Source of the DNA: Bacteroidota bacterium
Lineage (GTDB): Bacteria > Bacteroidota > Ignavibacteria > Ignavibacteriales > Ignavibacteriaceae
DNA: 12,558 bases
Reading direction: 5' to 3'
NCBI GenBank assembly: GCA_021793635.1
Contig: JAJYSI010000036.1
Span: 1 to 12,558 of the forward strand
Notes under the pieces: model-generated
What the model was told of the DNA's origin: nothing
The model's database searches: none
Seen by the model: only the letters and a program-made list of their open reading frames with translations
Position numbers and translations under genes: made by a program
In this document: one piece after another, positions 5,451 to 12,558 of the stretch
How the letters are laid out: the number at the start of each line of letters is the position of its first letter
Numbering within the stretch: position 1 is the first letter of the stretch

Positions 5451-5902
5451 TTTTATTTCCTACCAATTATGATTTCGAACAATTACAGAATAATCTACAC
5501 CCCCGCCATTACCCCGGTCAATTAACCAACAACCCGGTCAATACCCCAGTCCTACAGGTAAATACCCCAGTCCTTCAGGTCAATACCCAAGTCCTTTAGG
5601 TAAATAACCCAGTCCTTTAGGACTGGATATGTTTCGTAATTAAATTATTATTTGTTTTTAGGAGTCAAATATATCGCAGCAAAATTTGCCCGCTTACCTA
5701 CCCCTCATTTACTCATCAAGTAATCCAACAAAATTGTATACAACCACTTCAATATCCCAATTAAATTAAACATCATAAAAGAAAATACTTCAATCATTAA
5801 TAAATTCAAATAAATATTTCACTTTTCCCAAATTTTTCTTAATATAAGCTTATGATTTACAAATACTTTATACAAAACTGAAAGCTTTAGGGGATTCCTT
5901 TA
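5451..5902. other. Divergent non-coding region between the mobility genes and the defence operon
   Basis: No gene is supported here. It holds a 21-bp tandem array (5540-5626) and very AT-rich DNA from 5640 onward. That DNA includes a perfect 10-bp palindrome ATAAGCTTAT (5844-5853) and TATACA (5870-5875), a possible -10 for the plus-strand operon without a clear -35. Promoters for both divergent gene sets must lie here. The array plus AT-rich DNA would also suit a replication origin served by the primase-helicase, but nothing proves it. Confidence 0.5.
5540..5626. repeat. Four 21-bp tandem repeats ending in a perfect palindrome
   Basis: Units at 5540-5560, 5561-5581, 5582-5602 and 5603-5623 share the pattern AATACCCCAGTCCTNCAGGTN with one to four differences. 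A decayed version (repeated ACCCGGTCA blocks) leads in from about 5508. The last unit is completed into the palindrome CCAGTCCT-TT-AGGACTGG (5609-5626). There are no spacers, so this is not CRISPR. Candidates are iteron-like protein sites or an expanded dispersed palindrome. Confidence 0.8.
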
Positions 5903-5989
5903 ATGCCTAAAAAAAATAACTTCCTCTTCGATAAACCTCTCGAAATATTTAATGCGCTGTCTAATAAAACGTTGGACACAATCCTATGA
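5903..5989 (+). CDS. 28-aa leader frame overlapping the hsdR start
   Basis: The ATG at 5903 has AGGGG 9 nt upstream, and the 28 codons (beginning MPKKNNFLFDKPLEIF) end in a TGA that overlaps the hsdR ATG as ATGA. No other good ribosome site precedes hsdR, so ribosomes finishing this frame could restart on hsdR. The peptide is basic at its start and otherwise amphipathic, and matches nothing I know. It could be a coupling leader that tunes HsdR level, a tiny functional protein, or chance. Confidence 0.45.
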   Translation: MPKKNNFLFDKPLEIFNALSNKTLDTIL

Positions 5990-8900
5990 AATTTAACGAA
6001 GATTCCAGAGTAAAGATTCCTGCTATTTTACACCTGACCAGATTAGGTTATAATTATCTTTCTCTTAAAAAAGCTAAATGGAACGAAGAGACAAATATCT
6101 TTCCTGATATTTTTATTGATAGCATTGCTAAAATAAATGATGAGGTTGAACAGGAAGATATTCAACGACTTTTAGAAGATGTATCGTTGCTTCTTGATAA
6201 TGATGATCTTGGAAAAGCATTCTATGAAAGGTTAGTTACTCAATCCGGTATAAAACTAATCGATTTCCAAAAATTTGAGAACAACACTTTTAATGTAGTT
6301 ACAGAACTTACTTATAAAAACGGTGATGAAGAATTTCGACCAGATATCACTTTGCTAATTAACGGAATGCCCCTTGCTTTTATCGAAGTTAAAAAGCCAA
6401 ATAACCGTGACGGAATAATAGCAGAACGAGAAAGAATAAACCGAAGATTCCAAAACAAAAAGTTCAAAAGATTCGTTAACATTACTCAGTTGATGGTTTT
6501 CTCCAATAATATGGAGTATGATGATTCCGACGCTACTCCTATTCAAGGCGCTTTCTATGCTTCTCCTTCTTACATTGAACCAAAATTTAATTATTTCAGA
6601 GAAGAAGAAAAGTTAGACTTATCAACTTTATTAAGCGCTGAAAATGAATCCACTGAAGATTTTATTCTAAAGGACAACAGCTTAATAACTATTAAACACA
6701 GTCCGGAATTTATTACTAATAAAAATCCTAACACTCCAACCAATCGTTTGTCAACTTCACTTTTTAGCAAAGAACGTTTAGCATTTATTCTTAATTATGC
6801 TATCGCTTACGTACAAGAGTTTAAAGGTCTCGAAAAGCATGTCATGCGTTATCCACAGTTCTTCGCTACAAGGGCAATTGAAAATAAATTAAATGAAGGA
6901 ATCAAAAAAGGAATTATTTGGCATACGCAAGGCAGCGGTAAGACTGCTCTTGCTTTTTATAATGTCAATTTCCTTACTGATTATTTCCAAAGCCAAAACA
7001 AAGTCCCTAAATTTTATTTTATAGTTGATAGGATTGATCTATTAATACAAGCTTCTAAGGAATTTACTGCTCGCGGTTTAGTCGTTCATACTGTCGATTC
7101 AAAAGATGAATTTAAAGATGATATTAAGAAATTTGTTGCTCTGAATAATGCACAGGGCAAAGCGGAAATCACCGTTGTTAACATTCAAAAGTTTGGGGAA
7201 GAATCAAACGTAGTTAGCCAAAAAGACTATAACATTGATATTCAAAGAATATATTTTCTCGATGAAGTTCACCGCAGCTATAATCCAACTGGAAGTTTCC
7301 TTGCAAATCTTTTTCAGTCTGATCCCAACTCAATTAAAATTGGCTTAACCGGTACTCCGCTTATCGGTTCTGCATATAATTCTAAAGCAATCTTTGGCGA
7401 TTATATTCATAAATATTATTACAATAAATCCATTGCTGATGGTTACACACTTAGACTTATTCGCGAAGAAATTTCGACTGAATATAAAGTTCTCTTAGCT
7501 TCTGCGCTTGAGCAGGTTAAAATTCTCAAAGGTTCTGCCAATAGAAAATTGATTTATGCTCACTCTCAATTTGTAGAGCCTATGCTTAAATATATCATTG
7601 ATGATTTTGAAAGCAGCAGAAATATAAATACCGATCCTTCAATCGGCGCTATGGTCGTTTGCGATAGCTCTGAACAAGCTAAAATGATGTTCGAAATATT
7701 CCAGCATCAATACAAACAAGGGCAAGTCAAAGAAGAAAATATAAAATTAGCAGCTGAACCAAAAGTCGGTTATAATAAATCTATTAAAGAAAAATGTAAA
7801 GTAAAATCAGCTGCCCTTATTCTTTATGACATCGGAACTAAAGAAGAACGCAAAAAATGGATCGAGGATTTTAAAGACGGTAAAATTGATTTGCTCTTTG
7901 TCTATAATATGCTGCTTACCGGTTTCGATGTCAAACGATTAAAAAAACTTTATCTCGGTCGCATAATTAAAAACCATAATCTTCTGCAGACTCTTACAAG
8001 AGTTAATAGACCGTATAAGGATTTTAAATATGGTTATGTTGTCGATTTTGCCGATATTAGAAAAGAATTTGACGCAACCAACAAAGCTTACTTTGATGAA
8101 TTGCAGTTAGAACTCGGTGATGATCTTCATCATTATTCAAATCTTTTTAAATCAAAAGAAGAAATTGAAAAAGAAATTCTTGAAATCCGGGAACTGCTCT
8201 TTAAATATAATACTGAAAACGCCGAGCTTTTTTCTCAGCAAATAAGCCAAATTCAAGACCGCAAAACAATTATCGAAATTAAACGCATTCTTGTAAATGC
8301 CAAAGAGCTTTATAACGTTATTCGTTTGCTCGGTCATTATGATCTGCTGGAAAAAGCCGATTTCAAAAAGCTTGATAAATTGCTCACTGAAACTTCTAAT
8401 CATCTTAACTTACTAAACCTCCGGGAAGCTGTTGAAAATGATGTCGATTCTTCAAACTTGCTTAACGAAGCTTTGGAAAATGTTATTTTCTTATTTAAAA
8501 AAACTGCGGAAGAGGAACTTGTTCTTGCTGATAAATTGAAAGACACCTTGCGCCGGACAAGAGAAGAATTTAATAATAACTTCGACTCTTCCGATCCGGA
8601 ATTTATTTCTCTTTACGAAGAGCTGAAACGAATTTTCAAGCTCAAAAACTTAGATGAAGTTACTCAAGATGAAATGAATGAGAATATCGATACACTCAAT
8701 AAAATTTATGAGCGCATCAAAGAGCTTAATCGCAAGAATAATTTGATGAAGGATAAATACGATAACGATAAAAAGTTTGCTAGAATCCATAAACGCATTA
8801 TAAATCTCGATGGATTTAATCGAAAAGAGGTTCAAATCTTTGACGCTCTTAAAGGCATTAAACAAGACGCGGATTCCCGGGTTCTGCTAAGTGCTAACAT

Positions 8901-9060
8901 TTTAAATAATGATAATTATTTTAGAACGATGATGCAAAAAATCGTTGTCGATCAGTTTATGAATAAACAAAAATTCCAATTAGACTTGGAAGCTTCCAAA
9001 TACATAAATAATCTGATTGTTAAAGAATATATAAATGAATTTAACGGTACAGCTGCATGA
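5986..9060 (+). CDS. hsdR: Type I restriction enzyme, R subunit (endonuclease and DNA translocase)
   Basis: HsdR cleaves DNA lacking the host methyl mark after ATP-driven translocation in the R2M2S complex. At 1024 aa it is full length. The PD-(D/E)xK nuclease is visible as D120, E134 and K136 (FRPDITLL ... AFIEVKKPN). The SF2 motor has Walker A HTQGSGKT (313-320), DEVH 426-429, TGTP 455-458, motif V LLTGFD (643-648) and motif VI QTLTRVNRPY (668-677). A long helical C-terminal region from about 710 should contact HsdM. All catalytic residues are present, so it should be active. The gene leads an R-M-S operon: its start is overlapped by the 28-aa leader and its stop overlaps hsdM by 4 nt. Confidence 0.95.
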   Translation: MKFNEDSRVKIPAILHLTRLGYNYLSLKKAKWNEETNIFPDIFIDSIAKINDEVEQEDIQRLLEDVSLLLDNDDLGKAFYERLVTQSGIKLIDFQKFENNTFNVVTELTYKNGDEEFRPDITLLINGMPLAFIEVKKPNNRDGIIAERERINRRFQNKKFKRFVNITQLMVFSNNMEYDDSDATPIQGAFYASPSYIEPKFNYFREEEKLDLSTLLSAENESTEDFILKDNSLITIKHSPEFITNKNPNTPTNRLSTSLFSKERLAFILNYAIAYVQEFKGLEKHVMRYPQFFATRAIENKLNEGIKKGIIWHTQGSGKTALAFYNVNFLTDYFQSQNKVPKFYFIVDRIDLLIQASKEFTARGLVVHTVDSKDEFKDDIKKFVALNNAQGKAEITVVNIQKFGEESNVVSQKDYNIDIQRIYFLDEVHRSYNPTGSFLANLFQSDPNSIKIGLTGTPLIGSAYNSKAIFGDYIHKYYYNKSIADGYTLRLIREEISTEYKVLLASALEQVKILKGSANRKLIYAHSQFVEPMLKYIIDDFESSRNINTDPSIGAMVVCDSSEQAKMMFEIFQHQYKQGQVKEENIKLAAEPKVGYNKSIKEKCKVKSAALILYDIGTKEERKKWIEDFKDGKIDLLFVYNMLLTGFDVKRLKKLYLGRIIKNHNLLQTLTRVNRPYKDFKYGYVVDFADIRKEFDATNKAYFDELQLELGDDLHHYSNLFKSKEEIEKEILEIRELLFKYNTENAELFSQQISQIQDRKTIIEIKRILVNAKELYNVIRLLGHYDLLEKADFKKLDKLLTETSNHLNLLNLREAVENDVDSSNLLNEALENVIFLFKKTAEEELVLADKLKDTLRRTREEFNNNFDSSDPEFISLYEELKRIFKLKNLDEVTQDEMNENIDTLNKIYERIKELNRKNNLMKDKYDNDKKFARIHKRIINLDGFNRKEVQIFDALKGIKQDADSRVLLSANILNNDNYFRTMMQKIVVDQFMNKQKFQLDLEASKYINNLIVKEYINEFNGTAA

Positions 9061-10682
9061 CTACCTTAGACTTTGAATCCAAAACAAAAGAACTCATTGA
9101 CGCGCTTAAAAGCACATGCGCTTCCTATGGTTTGGGCAACGATGGAAATGAATTTAAAATTATAACTCAAGTTTTTCTTTACAAGTTTATGAACGATAAG
9201 TTCGCTTATGAGGTAAAGAAGATTGATAAAAGAGTTAAAGCTGCCGAAAAGTGGGATGAGTTCCTTAGCGGTTATTCAGAAAAGGATTATGAATTTCTTC
9301 TTATTCAAGTTTCTGAAAATGCTGCAAGGTTAAAGCCTCATCATTTTATTTCTTATCTCTTCGCTAAACAAAATGAATCCGATTTTGCAAAGCTGTTTGA
9401 TGATACTCTTAGAGATATTGCAATTCTTAACAACGATATATTTTCCGTTAGCACAGACGGAGGAGCTAAGATTCGTCTGTTCGATGAGCTTACTCAATTT
9501 ATTTCTGATCCTTCCAAAAGAGATTCGTTTGCTAAAGCGCTTATAAATGCTCTTACTGATTTCAGCTTCGAGCATATCTTTTCTCAAAAGTATGATTTTT
9601 ATGCCGCTATTTTTGAATATCTTATTAAAGATTACAACAAAGACGGTGGCGGCAAATATGCCGAGTATTATACACCTCATGCCGTTGCAAAAATTATGGC
9701 GGCTATTCTTGTTAATAATCCGGATCAGAATGTTACCTGTTACGATCCCTCCGCTGGTTCCGGGACTTTGTTAATGAATCTTGCTCATGCTATCGGCGAG
9801 GATAAATGCGCAATTTATTCTCAAGATATTTCTCAAAAATCTTCAACAATGCTTAGGCTTAATCTTATTCTTAATAATCTTGTTCATTCAATTTCTAATA
9901 TCATTCAAGGCAATACTCTTCTTCATCCTTATCATAAAGATGAAAACGGAAACATTGCTAAGTTCGATTATGTTGTTTCTAATCCTCCGTTCAAATTAGA
10001 TTTCAGCGATTTTAGAAACGAGATTGATACAAAGGAAAATCATAAACGTTTCTTTGCCGGCATCCCAAATGTTCCGCAAAAAGCAAAAGATAAAATGGCA
10101 ATCTATTTGCTCTTTATTCAGCATATTATTTTCTCTCTATCTAAAAAAGGAAAAGCCGCGGTTGTTGTTCCTACCGGTTTTATTACGGCTCAGTCCGGCA
10201 TCGATAAAAAAATACGCCAGCATTTAGTTGATAATAAAATGCTCGCCGGAGTAGTTTCCATGCCGAGTAATATTTTCGCCACTACCGGTACAAACGTATC
10301 AATTCTTTTTATAGATAAATCCAATAAAGATTCCGTTGTGCTTATGGATGCCTCTAAACTTGGAACAACTATTAAAGTAGATAAAAACCAAAAAACAGTT
10401 CTCAGCGATGAAGAAGAAAACAAAATCATTAACGCATTTAATAATAAACAAGCCGTTGATGATTTCTCCGTTGTAGTCTCTTATGATGATATAAAAGCCA
10501 AAAACTATTCCCTAAGCGCCGGGCAGTATTTTGATGTTAAAATTGAATACATGGATATTACCAAGGAAGAGTTTGAAGAAAAGATGAAGCAATTCAAAGA
10601 TAATTTGGATAGGTATTTTATCGAATCAAAAAAAATAGAGGCTGAGGTCAAGATTCAATTAGGCTATTTGAATTATGAATAA
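9057..10682 (+). CDS. hsdM: Type I restriction-modification, M subunit (N6-adenine methyltransferase)
   Basis: HsdM transfers a methyl group from S-adenosylmethionine to adenine in the target chosen by HsdS, protecting self DNA and completing the restriction complex. The 541-aa product has an HsdM N-terminal helical domain (about 5-165), a GKYAEYYTP entry motif (199-207), SAM motif I DPSAGSG (230-236) and catalytic motif IV NPPF (309-312), all intact. The ATG is within the ATGA overlap with hsdR and has no clear Shine-Dalgarno of its own, so translation is probably coupled. Its end overlaps hsdS by 8 nt. Confidence 0.96.
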   Translation: MTTLDFESKTKELIDALKSTCASYGLGNDGNEFKIITQVFLYKFMNDKFAYEVKKIDKRVKAAEKWDEFLSGYSEKDYEFLLIQVSENAARLKPHHFISYLFAKQNESDFAKLFDDTLRDIAILNNDIFSVSTDGGAKIRLFDELTQFISDPSKRDSFAKALINALTDFSFEHIFSQKYDFYAAIFEYLIKDYNKDGGGKYAEYYTPHAVAKIMAAILVNNPDQNVTCYDPSAGSGTLLMNLAHAIGEDKCAIYSQDISQKSSTMLRLNLILNNLVHSISNIIQGNTLLHPYHKDENGNIAKFDYVVSNPPFKLDFSDFRNEIDTKENHKRFFAGIPNVPQKAKDKMAIYLLFIQHIIFSLSKKGKAAVVVPTGFITAQSGIDKKIRQHLVDNKMLAGVVSMPSNIFATTGTNVSILFIDKSNKDSVVLMDASKLGTTIKVDKNQKTVLSDEEENKIINAFNNKQAVDDFSVVVSYDDIKAKNYSLSAGQYFDVKIEYMDITKEEFEEKMKQFKDNLDRYFIESKKIEAEVKIQLGYLNYE

Positions 10683-11934
10683 TTGGAAATACGATAAACT
10701 TTCAAATCTAAGTGATGAAATCGGCGACGGATTGCACGGAACACCGGAATACACTGATAATTCGGATATATTTTTTATCAACGGAAATAACTTAAAAAAT
10801 GGTACGATTGAAATTACCAAGAACACAAAAAGAGTTACCTCCGAAGAACTATCCAAAAATTTTGTAACACTAAATAATAATACTCTTCTTTTATCTATAA
10901 ATGGCACTCTTGGTAGTATGGCTTTTTATAATAATGAAAAAGTAATGCTGGGGAAAAGCTGCGCTTATATTAATTTCAAAAGTAATATCAATAAGTTTTA
11001 TTATTACTATTTCCAATTAGATGAAATAAAAAAGTATTTTTATAACGAAGCTACTGGTTCTACTATAAAAAATTTATCGTTAAAGTCATTACAAGATTTT
11101 CAAGTCCCCGTACCTAGTAAAAATGATTGGCAAAAAATCGCTGCAGTTCTGTCATCCTTAGACTCCAAGATAGAACTCAACAACCGCATAAACGCGGAAC
11201 TGGAAGCAATGGCAAAAACCATTTACGATTATTGGTTCGTTCAGTTCGATTTCCCGGATGAAAACGGCAAACCCTACAAATCCTCTGGCGGCAAAATGTT
11301 TTATAACAAACAACTCAAAAGAGAATTACCGGTCGGGTGGGAAGTTGGAAGTTTCGGTGATTATGCAAAAGTAAAATCTGGTTTTGCTTTCAAATCAACT
11401 TGGTGGTCTGATAAAGGCATACCAGTTCTAAAAATAAAAGATATAAATGAAGATTATTCATTAAATCAAAATGATTTTTCATTTGTGGATGAAGATAAAA
11501 AGATAATCGCTGAAAAATTCCTAAGTAAACCTGGTGACGTTGTAATAGCAATGACCGGTGCAACGATTGGTAAATTTGCTTTAATTCCAAAGACCGAAAA
11601 ACCTATTTTAGTCAACCAACGTGTTGGTTTATATGATCTGGGGAATCATCCATTTGAAAAAGTTTCTTTTTTAATTAATTCAATGAAACAAGAATTCTTC
11701 AGATCATTAGTTGTTTCCATAGCCGGCGGTGCTGCACAACCTAATATTAGCGGCGAGCAATTGGATAATTTCCCACTAGTTTTGCCAAACAGTAATCTAA
11801 TATCAAAATACAACGATAAAATTAGTTGGTGTTATAAAACAATTGCAAATAACATTATGTTAAACCAACAACTAATCCAACTCCGCGATTGGCTTTTGCC
11901 AATGCTAATGAACGGGCAAGTAAAAGTGAAATGA
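10675..11934 (+). CDS. hsdS: Type I restriction-modification, S subunit (DNA specificity)
   Basis: HsdS reads the two halves of a bipartite recognition sequence. The 419-aa product has two target recognition domains: TRD1 at residues 1-150 and TRD2 at about 218-375. A conserved helical spacer (SLDSKIELNNRINAELEAMA, 161-180, continuing to about 190) separates them. A second helix ends the protein (NNIMLNQQLIQLRDWLLPML). Each TRD carries the usual marks, for example NGTLGSMAF in TRD1 and MTGATIGKFAL plus AAQPNIS in TRD2. The target sequence cannot be read from the protein. There is no homopolymer tract or inverted hsdS copy in view to suggest phase variation. The start overlaps hsdM by 8 nt, fitting coupled expression. 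Confidence 0.94.
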   Translation: MNNWKYDKLSNLSDEIGDGLHGTPEYTDNSDIFFINGNNLKNGTIEITKNTKRVTSEELSKNFVTLNNNTLLLSINGTLGSMAFYNNEKVMLGKSCAYINFKSNINKFYYYYFQLDEIKKYFYNEATGSTIKNLSLKSLQDFQVPVPSKNDWQKIAAVLSSLDSKIELNNRINAELEAMAKTIYDYWFVQFDFPDENGKPYKSSGGKMFYNKQLKRELPVGWEVGSFGDYAKVKSGFAFKSTWWSDKGIPVLKIKDINEDYSLNQNDFSFVDEDKKIIAEKFLSKPGDVVIAMTGATIGKFALIPKTEKPILVNQRVGLYDLGNHPFEKVSFLINSMKQEFFRSLVVSIAGGAAQPNISGEQLDNFPLVLPNSNLISKYNDKISWCYKTIANNIMLNQQLIQLRDWLLPMLMNGQVKVK

Positions 11935-11975
11935 ACAAAACAAAACTTTTTTTGAATTTATAAAGGTAAATAATA

Positions 11976-12558
11976 ATGATTCATACTCACGATCCAATTA
12001 GGCAATTAAAAGATCTTCGCCAAACATTATCACAGAATAAAAAGCCTCTTGGTTTTTTTCTATCTGCCGGATGCCCATTAGCAGTTAAAATGGATGAAGA
12101 TAAATGGCCTTTAATACCAGATATTTTAGGTTTAACTAAATTTGTGTCAGAACAATTGACTTCAAAAGATAAAAAAGAAAAATCGCACTATGATTTATTG
12201 TTAGTTGAATTGTTAAAAACCGGGAATGAGAATCCCAACATTGAGGACATTCTCAGTTTTGTTAGAAGTCTTAAACAAGTATCAAAAGGCGCTTCAAATG
12301 TTAGAGGATTTAAAGAAAAAGATTTAGATGTTCTTGAAAAAAATATTTGTGAGAAAATAGTCGAAAAAGTCAATGTTGAATTACCAAACGATAATTCACC
12401 ATATCATCAACTTGCAAAATGGGTTCAAAATATTAATAGAGAAATCCCTATTGAAATATTCACTACAAACTATGATCGTCTAATAGAACAAGCTTTTGAA
12501 GAAATTAAAGTTCCCTATTTTGATGGTTTTGTTGGTTCGCGTCATCCATTTTTTGACT
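11976..12558 (+). CDS. SIR2-like NAD-binding protein, probable antiviral effector (3' end beyond window)
   Basis: An open frame of 194 codons from ATG 11976 to the window edge; only the N-terminal part is visible. Residues 25-38 (LGFFLSAGCPLAV) match the glycine-rich NAD-binding start of SIR2 folds. PNIEDILSFV (87-96) and IFTTNYDRLIEQAF (161-174, with the key Asn at N165) are hallmarks of SIR2-family defence NADases such as those in SIR2-HerA, DSR and Thoeris-type systems. The YFDGFVGSRHPFFD segment (181-194) should precede the catalytic histidine region, which is cut off. The gene lies 41 nt after hsdS on the same strand with no terminator between, so it probably shares the operon. The ribosome site is weak (AGG). 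SIR2 fold is firm; NAD depletion and subtype are inference. Confidence 0.85.
   Translation, partial: MIHTHDPIRQLKDLRQTLSQNKKPLGFFLSAGCPLAVKMDEDKWPLIPDILGLTKFVSEQLTSKDKKEKSHYDLLLVELLKTGNENPNIEDILSFVRSLKQVSKGASNVRGFKEKDLDVLEKNICEKIVEKVNVELPNDNSPYHQLAKWVQNINREIPIEIFTTNYDRLIEQAFEEIKVPYFDGFVGSRHPFFD

Noticed and set aside
5402..5599. 65-codon plus-strand frame
   Set aside because: It overlaps the start of the 256-aa gene and then simply translates the 21-bp tandem array as repeated NTPVLQV. It has no ribosome site and no domain.
5540..5626. CRISPR array
   Set aside because: The 21-bp units are directly adjacent with no unique spacers, and no cas gene is present.
5844..5853. ATAAGCTTAT palindrome as an operator
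   Set aside because: A 10-bp AT-rich palindrome is expected by chance in DNA of this composition, and no second copy is seen nearby.
9330..9680. 116-codon minus-strand frame within hsdM
   Set aside because: It is antisense to an intact methyltransferase gene carrying its conserved motifs in the other strand.
10675..11934. Phase-variable or shuffling hsdS
   Set aside because: There is no homopolymer run, inverted partial hsdS copy or second recombinase within the window.

Overview
This window looks like part of an integrated mobile element that carries an antiviral (defence) gene cluster. The DNA is AT-rich by eye. Several genes have strong Shine-Dalgarno sequences (GGAGG or GGAG 4-8 nt before the start), and the DNA is littered with short GC-rich palindromes. 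My best guess is a low-GC bacterium on or near the Ignavibacteriota/Chlorobiota/Bacteroidota branch. That placement is an inference from style; no marker gene confirms it. No tRNA, rRNA or CRISPR array was seen.

Left half, minus strand, read from right to left: an unrecognised 256-aa protein (4680-5450); a small excisionase/AlpA-like helix-turn-helix protein (4258-4611); a tyrosine recombinase with a likely TTG start (2999-4246); a truncated relic (2876-2986) of the gene that follows it; an 80-aa conserved-looking orphan (2634-2876); and a large primase-polymerase/PriCT/SF3-type helicase protein (2292 to beyond base 1). Integrase, excisionase-like regulator and primase-helicase together are the usual core of P4-like satellites and related integrative elements.

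Right half, plus strand: after a divergent non-coding region with a 21-bp tandem array, a 28-aa leader frame overlaps the start of a complete Type I restriction-modification operon, hsdR (5986-9060), hsdM (9057-10682) and hsdS (10675-11934), with 4-nt and 8-nt overlaps. After 41 nt comes the N-terminal part of a SIR2-like (NAD-binding) protein (11976 to beyond 12558). The likely logic is a multi-layer defence operon: HsdM/HsdS mark self DNA, HsdR cuts unmarked DNA, and the SIR2 protein is probably an NAD-depleting abortive-infection effector, possibly with a HerA-type ATPase partner beyond the window.

The most unusual feature is that four or five GC-rich palindromic or tandem units have invaded coding DNA without breaking the frame. 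They lie in the primase (linker and C-terminus), the integrase (mid-domain loop and C-terminus) and the HTH protein (C-terminal tail). Others lie between genes, including a 128-nt nested hairpin and a relic gene interrupted by a different repeat. A perfect 10-bp inverted repeat overlaps the ribosome binding site of the HTH gene and is a candidate regulatory switch.
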